Positions 1-12,200 of a stretch of 64,000 bases of DNA are shown one piece after another. Both the position numbers and the translations under genes were made by a program. Source of the stretch: Crocodylus rhombifer. Taxonomy: Eukaryota; Chordata; Crocodylia; Crocodylidae. The number at the start of each line of letters is the position of its first letter. Positions within the stretch are counted from its first letter, which is position 1. Location: contig JAVSML010000995.1 in assembly GCA_038503035.1 (NCBI GenBank), forward strand, positions 468,126 through 532,125, written 5' to 3'. The notes beneath the pieces are model-generated. The model saw only the letters and a list, made by a program, of their open reading frames with translations, ran no database searches and was not told where the DNA came from.

Positions 1-1289
1 TGCCTTTGAGAGATACTCCTGGAGTGCTTTTGCACCTTCAGGGTTGCCCTTTTGCCTTGAACCTCCTCTGCTGTCTGTCTCTTTGACCTTTGAGAGCCAG
101 CTGAGATACGCAAGGTATCAGTTCCTTGGCCCATGGCACCTTGGGCTTGCCAGTTCTTAGCAGAGGGAATTTTCCCAGCTAGAAGAATCGTATGCTCATC
201 CATGCATACACTCAGAAAAGATAGATCTTTTCATTCTTAGAAGAGGCTTACCAATATTGTCAAATGCTCTGGAATTATGCTTATCATTGAGAATTAAGTG
301 GATTAAAAAGATAACAAAAAGATTTATTAAAAAACAAACAAACAGCCAAGAACAAAGATAAGAAATCAGTAACTGTATGCTGAGATACAGAGATATAAGA
401 ATAAACAAAAGGAAATATCAGAACAATAGCCTGTTCTTACCCTGTACCTTAAATCTAAAGATGGAGTTCCTAGTCAGTTCTCCAAGTTGGAAAGCAGCTC
501 CTGCATTTCCTATCAGCTTGCTTTACTCAATCCCTGGCTGAGGGCCAGAAGCCTTCCTAGTACTCAGGAAGACTAGAGACAAGGTGTAATAGTTTTTTAT
601 CTGACCAGTTACAAATTCTTGGGTTTTTGGGGAGTCCACATGCTACTTGTAACTTCTTGGAAACCCCTGCCCCTCAGAGTCATGTTTACCAGACTAAAAG
701 TTTTCTCGACTTAATTAAGATGAAGAGAGTATGTGCTTCTTTTCAGAAATGGAGAACAGTTATCCAAAATCCCTAAGGTGCTGTTTTTTGCTTACTTTCT
801 TCCATAGTTAGAAATGTTCTTCCTGTTCAGAGATGTTGCATGTTAGGGTTTCTCCTTATAAAATCGAAATGACTCATTGTCTGGAAGGGCCTCTTTCTGA
901 TGCTTCTGTCAGATGTTAATTCTAAGAATTACTTCACTCATTTAGGATTTCAGCTTCTTGTAGGTGCCAAAGAAACTCAGTTTATCACTTAAAAGTCATT
1001 ATCACATTCTGGCCCTATTATAACATAGAAGAAATATGTGCTAAATCAAATGCCACAATGCATATAAACATAAGGATGATAAGGCTAAATACAGCTTGAC
1101 ATTATGTGTATGTGGAGACTACACTTGCTGTATCAGTCAGGCAAACTCAAGATACCATGCAAGGTTCATGACAGGTTGGATACAGGATTTAGGGTGGGTA
1201 TAGAGACAATTTCTGTTTTGGGGTCTTTGGATCCTTCCTCCTCCATTCATGTTCGCCATATAATTATTTCATTAGAATACTCTTGGTCA

Positions 1290-1850
1290 GCGATCACCAG
1301 TCTTTTGCAAGTGGTGGGCTGGGTGGTTTTGGGAGCAGACCAAAGGCAGGAGGGGCTTTCCCTGTGCCAGGGCCAGACATGCAGGAGCTGTACTCATGCC
1401 GCCACACTTCTCCTAGCCCTCTGCTCCTGGCTGCAGCATGGACATGCTTGGAAGCTGCAGAGCCTCATCATAGCTTCCAGGTGGCTGGAAGCTGCACCTG
1501 TCATAGCTGGGGAGGGGAGCGACAGCAGCCTAGACACAGCTCCCCATGGACTGGAGGCTTTGCCTGTGCTGCAGTGAGGGAGTGGAAGGGCTGGGGGAAG
1601 TGGCAGTGGTGCAGACACAGCTCCCACGTGAGTGGCCCTGGCACAGATGCAGGCAAAGTCTTCTGCTACTATGACATGCTGCCAAAACCACCTGGCTCTC
1701 ATTGGACCAGAGCTGAGAGGGCAGGGAGAAACACCAGTGGTGCAGGCACAGCTGGAAGTTGCCTGGCACTGACACACGGGCACCGACAAAGCCCTTCAGC
1801 TCCATGGGCCAGATTCAGCGAATATGGGAAATATTTCAGTCCATATGCTT
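1290..1850. repeat. GC-rich unclassified interspersed repeat
   Basis: An abrupt GC-rich block in an A/T-rich intron with imperfect internal repetition: AGTGGTGCAGACACAGCT near 1606 resembles AGTGGTGCAGGCACAGCT near 1737, each followed by a CTGGCAC motif. This explains several overlapping open frames on both strands. I cannot name the family. Confidence 0.4.
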
Positions 1851-2514
1851 TGCCTTCTGTACCTCAAATCAACCCTTTCTGATTTCTTCTTAAGCCATCA
1901 ATTGATATAGATAATGGACTGATTAACTGATAATGCCTAAGCAAATTTTTCTTTTAATTCTGCTTTTTGATCTGTGGCAGTTTGCTCTCTGCCTTGGTTT
2001 ATTTGATTTCCTTAAAGAAACAGTGGCTCATCTGATCTAGGTCTGATGCGACTCCAAAGCCCAATTTATGGATATCAATGCATTTGTTATTCTTTATTAG
2101 TTTTGTACTAAAACGGAAGCAGGAGTGGAGTTGTTTTTGGAAACTTTTGTTTCATAGTGCATAGCAGAAATGAAGAAATGTTTCCTCCCCCCTCTAAAGC
2201 TTCTGTAAATATTGAGGCAGCAGAAGCAGTGGCATTTCAAGCAAAAAGCAGAGAAGTCCTTAAATGAATGAGGGCATTCAAATGAACACACACAAAAAAT
2301 CCACAACCTACCAGCAATTGTTATCTTCTTCCCCTACCTCCACTAAGATGATAATATGCCTGTATGTATATTTTGCTGTTTTGAGCACTTAATTCAACTT
2401 CTTCATTAGTGCAAATGGTACCCACACCGAATCCCATTTTCTATTGTATGCACAGCTACCACACACAGAAATGTGTCCTATGAAGATGCCTGGGTCCATC
2501 TGAAAGAGACAGAG

Positions 2515-2543
2515 TTGTTTTGTTTTGTTTTGTTTTGTTTTTT
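2515..2543. repeat. (TTTTG)n microsatellite
   Basis: About five tandem TGTTT units followed by a G run. Confidence 0.85.
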
Positions 2544-2569
2544 GTGGGGGGGGAGGTAGGAGGATTGTG

Positions 2570-2680
2570 TTACTGATGTGACCTGATGAAGAACAGTTTG
2601 CATTTGGAAGCTTGTCCAACTGTATTCCAGCTATGCAGTTGGTCCAATAAAAGACAGATCCTTGCCTTTTCCAGAGCTTT
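2570..2680 (+). repeat. Retroelement-tail-like repeat with degenerate hammerhead-like core
   Basis: The stretch CCTGATGAAGAACAG, then GGAAGCTTGTCCAACTG, then CAGTTGGTCCAATAAAAG matches a repeat tail I know from sauropsid genomes (CCTGAAGAAG... CGAAAGCTTGTC... AGTTGGTCCAATAAAAG). CCAACTG at 2616-2622 pairs exactly with CAGTTGG at 2636-2642. CTGATGA at 2583-2589 and GAA at 2607-2609 are spaced like a hammerhead core, but stem II is not well paired. Family assignment (possibly Penelope-like) is inference. Confidence 0.4.
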
Positions 2681-3108
2681 TTATTTACTTATTTATAATG
2701 ATTATGACATTTTCATGCTTCTATATTTCCTGGTAGTATTTAGGAACTAGACTGATGTTTTACAAGATAAGAAGAAATAGTTTTGCTTAACATGCCCGCC
2801 AATTGTGTGTTTTATGTTCAGTTAGCCTGAGTATCATCATGACTTTGCAACTTGCTTGCCAATGCATCTCTTTATGCTGGAGGGCAGGATTGAACCTTTG
2901 CTACACAACATATCCTGTTTTGTTTTTAGTTGCCTTCAGAACAAATTTGCCTGGGCTTTTCTCTGCAGAAATTTCTGATTGTTTATTTTTACTAAAGGAG
3001 CAAGAGTCAGACAACTTGTTAGGGACTGGTTGGTTAGCTATAAAAATGGGAGGAAGCCTGAATCGTTGATAAATGGAGTTTAACACAACATTGATTTAAC
3101 ATCTCCAG

Positions 3109-3201
3109 GTGGAGTTGGTGAATATAGGAGGAACTGACATTGTGGATGGAAATCACAAACTAACACTTGGATTACTCTGGAGCATTATCTTGCACTGGCA
3201 G
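3109..3201 (+). CDS. UTRN: UTRN exon (dystrophin exon 5 equivalent), end of CH1
   Basis: 93 bases, 31 codons, phase 0 to phase 0. It reads [20 protein letters not shown] and ends ILHWQ, the last helix of the first calponin-homology domain, which contributes to actin binding. The acceptor is catctccag and the donor is GTGAGG. The length equals dystrophin exon 5. GGT in the NIGGTD motif, where dystrophin has GST, points to utrophin. The exon is in frame with the next one. Confidence 0.97.
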
Positions 3202-6200
3202 GTGAGGCGGGGGGGTTTTCGCAAGAAGTTCTTCTTCTAGGAACTGTGTATGATTTCTTGAGATTCTTGCAAGCCTGTCTTTGTTCTCTAGCATGAAAAA
3301 CATGGCTTTTGTTTTTGGTTTATAAATAAAAGTGATTCAGAGTTTAATTTCTGTCCCCTTTTATTGGCTGAATCCCACAATTTATTTTTTGATTATTGAT
3401 GCAGTTATGATCAGTCAGTCAGATCAGCTTGTAGTGCTCATATTGCATAGAAACATTTAAAATCAAGACTAATCCACTTTATTTTTGTTCATTTCCCAGA
3501 ATTCTAGTTTGCAGGTGTTTTAATGGACTTGAGTCTCAGGCTGTACCTGGGCCTTGAATTCTAGTCTTGCACAAAGGTACCTTCACTGATTTCAGTGGAG
3601 TTATCTCCTTCCTTACACTAGCATGAGAGAAGGAGAATTGGAGGCATTGGCTGTGGCTTGGGCTTGATACAGAACTCAAGAAAATTCTCTTAGCGCAATC
3701 TTGATTGGCTTTACTGTAAACATAAGAGTGTATCAGGAAAAATGTTTGGTGCTGGAGCTGAAGGGGAGAAGGGGGCAGAGCCCTATGCATGCCATGCTAG
3801 CTGACAACTCTAGGCAGCACTGAGGAGGCTCTTCTATTTTAGATGAGACGCACACCATTTCATTTTTACTCAGGTCCATTTCTGCTGTCTCAATAGCTCG
3901 TAATCAGGATGAGGCAAAGAGGGTTTGAACATCTTCACATTCTGAAGTTCACCTTCAGCAGGTATAGGCCATAACTTGACCAGTTTTTATTCTCCAAACA
4001 GTATTATGGACTCTATTACTAATTTGTGCAATTACTTGCTGCCTAAGAGGGAACAAAATCAAGCAGTTGATATTTCTTTAAATGCTAACAGTTACCTATT
4101 TTCTTTTTACAGGTGAAGGATGTCATGAAGGACATCATGTCAGACTTGCAGCAGACAAACAGTGAGAAAATCCTGTTGAGCTGGGTTCGACAGTCCACAA
4201 GGCCTTACAGTCAGGTCAATGTTCTCAACTTTACCACGAGCTGGACAGATGGACTTGCCTTCAACGCTGTGATCCACAGACACAAGTAAGCGAAAATTGT
4301 TAGGACATCATTGAGCTATACAAACAAGCAGCTTTCAGCCTTTTCATCCTGGAGCATTCAACAGCTTTTAGTCTGTATAAATGATTCATTGTTTTTCTCA
4401 TGGTAACAATAACAATGGAGGGAAATTTGCCAGTGCAGATCTTACTTTTGGGGGTCTAAGCCAAGTCTATAGCGTAACTTCCACCCCCACCAAAAAAACA
4501 AAAAAATAATCTTGAAATGGTTTTAAATCCCACTTGACAATCATTAGACAGAACATAAGATAGAATGGGCCTCAACAAAGTTTTGTTGGCTGTGTGGCCA
4601 CTTTATTTCTGTCCTCTAAAATGAAAACACTTGGAAGAAAGTTTCTAATACTGCTCATTATTTGCAACATTTCTTCAGTGTGTAGAAAAAGAATAGCTTT
4701 GAAACAAATGAAACACTTTCAGTTTTGAATGCTAGTCATTTAAAAGAAAATGTTTTATTCTCACAATAGCACTCTTATTGGTGAACAGGAGATCAAAGGA
4801 TAAAATAATACTTTGTGTGTCAGTAGTGAGCTGATGGTTTATTTCCTTGCCTCATTCTATAAAGAGCTCTTGAAACTTTGCAGGGCAGCGAGCACATATT
4901 CTTTGTGTTTTTGGAGGGATTTTTGGTGGCATTATTCATACCTGTCTGTTTAAAGAAATAAGTTTATTTATAGGAGATTTCAGGTTTGGTCAGTTCAGGA
5001 TAATTTTGTGTGTCGAGTAATTTTTTTTTTTTTTTAATTCTAGATTATAATTTATTATTTTAACAGTTAGCACTCGGGAAGCCTGAATAGACAGCTGGTC
5101 AGTGCTAAGTGGTTTCCAGATGCATAGCACTGTCAGGGGGCTTAAAATGTAGTCTGCTCTATACCACAAAGGCATGGGATGTGCCTTATACCAGCACAGG
5201 AGTTTCTTTTGTTTGTTTTTTAACTTGGTGTAGTTACTTCCTGAATGACTTAAGCTGCACTGAAATGCATTGTGTCTACACCTGTATAGCTGTGTTGATT
5301 ATAAGTATGTAATATGTTGTAATGTGTACCTGGCTTGAAAGAGAAATGATGAATATAAAGATTGCAAAAGGATGCTGAAGAGATGGAGCTAACAAATTTG
5401 TGTGCAATTTATAGTTAATCAGGAGCAGTAATCACAGCTTCTCAGATGCCTAATGGGTGCTGTTGATTTTTTCTAATATATCATTTCAATATTTTTCTTC
5501 ACTTAATCTCATTTCACTTCACAGAACCATTTTAAAGTAATTTCTTATACTTTTGTTTAAATTCTTTAAATATTTTGGGCCATTATCAAAATTTTGATAC
5601 TTTCATTTAATGGGTTTTAGAACATTAAACCTTTCCCCATTCCTTTTAGCTTCTTAATATTTTTGTTCCTCACCTCTGATTTCATTCCAGTTAGTACAAT
5701 TAAAACAATATTTCTTCATTTCCTAGTAGTTTTTGCAGCTCAACCACTGAAACACTGTTCAAATCTTAGAACATAAAATCTGGGTGTCATATATTGACTA
5801 GAAACAGAAGCAAAACTGGCTTGTTTTTATTTTGTTACCCAAAATACATGTTAAGCAGTAACGCTAAAAAATATACCTTTGAGTAATATAAATTCTTAGA
5901 AAAAAAGAAAAGCTTTTTAAGCTAATGGTGGCTACAGTTAATGCAGTTCAATTCTGTCGTACTTGTATACTTCATTTTTTAGCAGTGGATGGGGCAACTG
6001 TAGCATTTGTAAAGAAAGTGATTTGAATCTGTCAAGAATTTTCTTTGTATTAACTTGCAAATATCTTTCTAATCTTACAATTCTGGGTTTTATCTGTATT
6101 TAGTAAAAACACTGTAGCATTCACTGATATGTGTGAAATTTATATTTTCCCCTTGTTTGATTTTCTTTTATTTAAAAAAAAAATATTTTTAATATATTTT

Positions 6201-9200
6201 TCAGACCTGAACTCTTCAGTTGGGATAGAGTTACCAAGATGTCTCCAGTTGAACGACTGGAACATGTGTTCAGCATAGCCAAAAAACACCTGGGAATAGA
6301 AAAACTGTTAGATCCTGAAGGTACTGCATGCTTGTTTGCAGTTGATTAAAAATTTAACTTTTGAGCTAAGTGTTTAAAAAACGGGTAACATTTAATAGTT
6401 AGCCTGTCCCTTTCACTTGCTATTGCATATATCTGTACTTTAAAGGCTCCCATGCTACAGCAGCCTTTTGCCAGGACATGTGCCAGAGTGTGCAAACCGG
6501 CTGTGGTTCTGGGCTGGAAGTCTCAACTCCCCCCCCCCCCCACACACACACAGTTTCATAGTTTCAGAGTTTCTAGGGTCGGAAGGGACCTGAGCAGATC
6601 ATCTAGTCCAACCCCCTGCCATGGCAGGAAAGAGTACTGGGGTCAAATGACCCCAGCAAGATGTTCATCTAACCTCCTCTTAAACACCCCCAGGGTAGGA
6701 GCCTGCACCACTTCTCTTGGAAGCTGGTTCCAGTTGCAGGCACTCACCCTTGTTGCAGATTCCTGAGTGAGGCAAGCACAGACTTAGTGGAGCAGCAGGC
6801 TTCACAGCAAAGTGGGACACTCTGAAGGGAATGGGTGACCCAGTACAGCTTTGTGCCATTGATTCCTCCCCACTCTGCTCTTCTGCCCCTGGTTGGGACC
6901 TCTTTGGATCTGGCCCTTGGGTTGTAGATTGCTGACCCTTGCTCTATTATATGTCTAGCCACTAAGTTTCCATGATTCCTTTTAAAATTTCCTGTTGGAA
7001 ATTCAGTCTCCCATAGGTACATTTTATATAGTCCTTCCCAGACTTAACTGGTGTTTAATACTACCTTCTTGAAAAGGAGTTTTGAAGTACGAGCTGGAAT
7101 TTTCATCTACTCAATTGTACTGATCAGCATATCACACCCAAAACCTTTTCTTATGTGATCTGCAAATATCCAGTGCTATAACACAGCTACAGGGATGGAG
7201 TTTGTTTTAAATGCTTGTACATACAAGAATGAAACTCAGAATAGCTGTTCCATTTTTCCCTTTGAGTTCCTTAAGGGATTGTCCATATAGGGATAAGGAA
7301 TTGATCCTGAATAGCTATGCCTGATTAACTATGGTGCACTTGTTCTCACGTATGATTACTCTGTTCTAGAATAAATATGCACATGCAAATAGACTTCATA
7401 TTCTACCTTAATACAAATTGTTTATATTAAAAGAGACACATTTTATTTGTATGTCAATGGAAAGAGTTCACAGTTTTTAGGAGGTGGTCTAGAAAAGTAG
7501 TATTGTTTGATTTTTTTTTTTTTTTTTTCTCCCTCTTCCCATTTTAAAATTTTCTATCTTAGACATTGCTGTACAGCTTCCTGATAAAAAATCAATCATC
7601 ATGTATTTGACCTCTTTGTTTGAGGTCCTTCCTAAACAAGTTACTATGGAAGATATCCGAGAGGTAGAGACTCTTCCAAGGAGATACAAACAGGAATGTG
7701 AAGGAGAATTTAATATACAGCAGGTATGTTTATATCCATACAAGTGTGGAAGGCTGGTGACTATAATTTTAAATCAGTTTTCAAGTTCCCTACGTCTTTT
7801 TGCAATGTACGGATAACCCTTCTGCCCTGGGCAAAATCTGTGGGAGATTACTCAAATCACACCTTTACCACCCTCTTCCAGGTTCTGTCTTCCATTTTCA
7901 CTTTAGCATTAACTTTCCTACAAGAAGTGGAAAGGGAAAGGTAATTATACGCATTGGAAAGCTAGGTGTTTTGTGTCCTGCTCCTGTCCCTCTTTCTCAT
8001 ATTTTGATGGGTTGGAAAAAGTAGACTAAGAGCATATATAGAATTCCATATTTAGGCTGTCTTTTTTCTTTGGTTCTCCCCTTTTCAAGTGGCTATACCA
8101 CTAGGCTGTCAGACATCAGACCAGAAAGAGACACAACGCCTGATTCTGGTGATATAGCTTCAAGTAGATGCAGTAACAGTTTTCTAAATTGTTACTACAT
8201 TATGACAAGACGTTGTTTCCTTTCTTTCAAATGTTTAGATTTCTTTTTTTGATATGTCAGTGAGTTTTGTTTAATGAAGACTGAAGGGAAGCCCTCCATT
8301 CCCAAATTGGGGGAGTTTTCTTTGTTGTCTCTGGATAAAGAGAGCGAGCACATCTGTCTCTTATCAAGAGAATCATGTTATTGGAAAGCTAAACATAAGT
8401 TTAACTAGAATTCAGATTGGGCAATGGAAATTCAGAAACATACTCATGAGTGGGAGAATGTGTATAGGCTGGATCCCAGGAACTCTGAGCTCTTCTTCAG
8501 TTGTTCCAACAGCTCAGGTCCATGATTTCCAACTACCCCAACTTTATAATTGTATATATGCAGTTATTAATGACATACATCCAGCTGATTGGGTATATAT
8601 TAATGAAAGGGGTTGGTCATGAAGATCCTCTTCTAAGCTAAGTGTAAAATTTATGATAAATACTTAACAACTGTTTAATTAGGTTGGCCCCTGATGTTAC
8701 CAATTTGGTTTGGACTCTTGACAATGAGTGCTATTCCTTATGGTAATAGGTTTTGCTTTGTTTGCACGACTATAGTTAAACCCTTAAGTCGGTGCTTTCT
8801 TGTTTACGTCAGCAAAAACATGGAATCTGGCTTTGCAAGCTGGTCCGTCTAAAAGGGGTACCCAAAGTCCGTTTCAACTTTTATATAACGGAGGATTTAT
8901 ACAAGATAGAGGCACTTATGCCAGTGCCTCTAAGTGTTCCTTATGAAGACAACTAAGGAAGTTTTTCTTACTCAAGATGTCCTCTAGACCCTGTTTTTCT
9001 GTTATTGCCTTTGGCCTTGAAACAGTTGAATATGACAGTTGATTTTTCTAGTTCAGGGAGGCTCAACCTCTGGCTTGTGGGCCAGATCCAGCCGACGGTG
9101 CCATGTCAGCTGGCCAGCAGGTCTCCCGATGGGTCTAAAAAATTGTTGGCAGGGGAGTGGTTGCACTGCTCCCCTGTTGCCAAATCTCTGGGTTTTGCAC

Positions 9201-12200
9201 ACTGGATCTGGCACCTGATCCCAGTGCTCAAAACTGGGCAGGGCCCAGTCCTAGTGTGCGGGGCTGAGAGGGGGTGATGCTGCCCCCTACCCTGGGGCCC
9301 AATCCTGGAGTGCAGGAGGCAGGCAGGGGCACTGATGGCCCCTCTGAACACAGTTCCAACACAGTGGTAGCAGAAGGGGGTGGTGTCAAACCCCTGGGAC
9401 CCAATCCCAGGGTGAGAGAGCTGGGCAGGGGTGGTACCAGCCCCCTCAGACTCAATCCCTGTGTGGGGCGGGAGGTGGTGCCAGGCCTCCAGAATCCAGT
9501 CCCAGCATGTGGGGCAGGCAGGGGCTAGTGTCAGGCCCCAGGGCCAGTCTGGCCTGTAGTCAGGCCCCGTGTCACTCTTCTGGCCTGTGTGGGCAAAAGG
9601 TTGAACACAAGCTTGGTGCAGGGGGCTGGACCCAATGAACTTCCAAGGTCCCTAATGGCCTTACAATCTGTATAAGTGTGTTAGTCCAGTGGTGCTCAAC
9701 TTTTTTATGTGGTGGGCTGGATAGGCAGTGCCCGGTCCCCCTGCAGGCTGGATCTGACTGGTGGACCCAATCTGACTCCTGGGGCAGGCATGGTGGGCCC
9801 CATCTTGCTGTACAGAGAAGACCGGAGGATAGCCCAGCCATGATCCAGCTGTAAGGGGGAAAGGGGCTTGGCCTGTCCCCAGCTGGGCCCTGCAAGGAGA
9901 AGAGGGGGACTGACCCAGCCCCAGTCCAGTCCCAGGGGTGGAGGGGTGTTGCTCAGCCCTCAGGGAAGAAGAGGGTGTAGTCCAGCCCTGAACCAGCCAT
10001 AGTGGGGAAAGGGACATGGGAAGAAAAGGGCATGGCTTGGCCCCAACCTGGCCAGGCAGGAGGTGCAGTCCAACCCTCAGGGGGGGAGGTTGGGAGGAGA
10101 AGGTGGTCTGACCCTACAGGGGAAAAGAGGAATGGCCTAGGCCCCCCAGCCTAAGTGGAGGGAAGGGGGCATGGTCCAGACCCATGGGAGCTGAGGAGGA
10201 GAAGGGGTATGGGGTGGCTCCAAACCAGCTGTGCAGGGGGTAGAGGGTATGTATGGCTTGGCCCCAATGCGGCTAGGTAGGGGGGAAGATCATGACCCAG
10301 CTCCATCCCACCGTGTGGACCTTGGGAATTTGGCAGTGGAGAGGGGTAGTAGTATTAATTGCTGCTGCTCCCCTGCCACCAAATTTCCTGACCCACGGGG
10401 AGCACTTCAGGCTGTATTTTTCTTGCAGGTCAGAGGTTGAGCACCCCTGGTCTATGCTACGAAATATCCAGTTATCAGTTTGTAATACATTAGAAGTTGA
10501 CGTATTGGACATTTGTCACATCATTTGAATAGAGCCAAGGATCTCTGACATTACATGTTGCCAATTATAAAACCAGAGAACTCTTCTTGGTATTTCTGAG
10601 ACGTCACTTTCTTTTTTTTCCTGTGTAGAATGTAATGCCAGAGGACGAGCATGGCGATTCTAGAGCAGAAACCCCTAGCACTGTGACAGAGGTAGATATG
10701 GACTTGGATAGCTACCAAATAGCTCTGGAAGAGGTCCTTACGTGGTTGCTTTCAGCTGAGGACACATTTCATGAGCTGGAGGACATAACTGATGATGTTG
10801 AAGAGGTCAAGGAACAGTTTGGTACTCATGAAGTAAGTTTCTTTGCTGGCAGTTCTTCTGTTTGATTTGTCATTCTTGCTAAAAATATATACCGCTTGTC
10901 ATGGCCCCAGCATTAGGGCAGGGTAGCTTTGGTGCCAGGAACCATGGAAAGTCTAAATCCATGGGCCAGCTGGCTCCTTGGCTGCTTAGTTGGTGGAGCC
11001 TAGGGAGACATTTGGTTTTGGAATCTGGCCATTTTGGGGCTTCTCAGTTCTAGGCTATGGGCTCTCCTCAGGGAACATTTAGGTCCTCACCTTGGAGGCT
11101 CTCAGGGCTTCCAGATGGGAGCCAGGAACCTCTTCTGTGGAGCCAGGAACCTAGAAATCCTGGGAGTGCACTCCCAGGTTCATGAGTCTGGGGCAGCACC
11201 TGTATTTGTAAACTTATGAGGAAAACATGTTTTGAATCTGAACAAAATCCTATTGCAAAGTGTCCATATGTCCTGCCATTCTGAAAGTCCAAATTGTGAC
11301 CAAGACTACCACTGATAATGGTTGTATTGCATTATTAAGACGTATGACCTTGAGTTGTGCATGGTTGTGGACTGAACTGTGCCCTTTATTCTTTTTTAAA
11401 ACAATGGAGTAACTGGTTGTTAGAATGTTCACTTCAGCATGCAGCATGTACTCATTCTTTATCAGGGTGCATGATGGGGATTTTATAAACTTTGCAGTGG
11501 GTTATGGGGTAGATCCAATGAATAATGGTGATTTTATATCGATTGGGGAGTAGGCCCTATGTAGACTTTCAACTTTTTTATTAACTAAAATAAAAATTAT
11601 ATTTTCAGTGTTAAAATATATATTTGCTTCTCTGGAGTGGACTTTGAATTTTGTTTAAATGTCTTTTTTCCTACTGGTATATTTCTAGTAAAAGTTCTCA
11701 GTGTGTATATTTAAAGGTTGCCTTCTGAACAGCAGCCATTTTTCTGAGGCCAAGTCTGTTTTAATTCCTCAGTTATCTCCTTGTTTTACTGAAACATTCT
11801 TGGGAAGTTTTCTCATGTAGAAAGAAATGGACCTGCTGGTGTTTGTGTATCTGATGATGGCAGCTTATTTTGCACTGTAGTGATTTAAACATTATAAGTT
11901 TATTAAGATTAAAAATTCATAAATTCCAGATGATAGCTCATCAGTCATGATGATGCGGCTGGTTGTACCTTTTACAGGCTTTTATGATGGAGCTGACTGC
12001 ACACCAGAGCAGTGTGGGTAGTGTTTTGCAGGCTGGGAACCAATTAATAGCCCAGGGCAACTTATCTGAAGAAGAGGAGAATGAAATCCAGGAACAGATG
12101 GCTCTGCTTAACTCTCGGTGGGAGGCGCTCAGAGAGGAGAGCATGGACAGGCAGTCCCGGTGAGCCACACCCTTCAAATACTACTTGAAAATTAGTTCAT

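Larger units (their letters stand above)
1..3108 (+). other. UTRN: UTRN intron (3' part) before the exon-5 equivalent
   Basis: No exon of the preceding CH1 part (the NNVNRVLQVL stretch) is found here. It holds A/T-rich ordinary intron, a GC-rich repeat-like block at about 1290-1850, a TGTTT microsatellite near 2515-2543 and a retroelement-tail-like segment at 2570-2680. The short open frames here are not supported. Confidence 0.8.
6321..7562 (+). other. UTRN: UTRN intron, 1242 bp
   Basis: It holds a C/CA tract and a CR1 3' end at 6530-6745. Before the next exon there is an 18-base T run at 7511-7528. Nothing was recognised in the rest. Confidence 0.75.
7724..10628 (+). other. UTRN: UTRN intron, 2905 bp, two GC-rich hAT-like elements
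   Basis: The first 1.3 kb are A/T-rich without recognised features. About 9054-9608 and 9687-10449 are two consecutive GC-rich elements with inverted termini, only about 80 bp apart. Confidence 0.75.

Noticed and set aside
1104..1882. Open frames of 131-199 codons on both strands
   Set aside because: They overlap in several frames inside a GC-rich repeat, with no recognisable domain or codon pattern.
1..3108. Earlier CH1 exons (NNVNRVLQVL, KDGRKLLDLLE)
   Set aside because: No such translation is present, so those exons must be upstream of the window.
9005..10528. Many medium open frames with repeated LGLGP-type peptides
   Set aside because: They are translations of degenerate tandem repeats inside two transposon-like elements.
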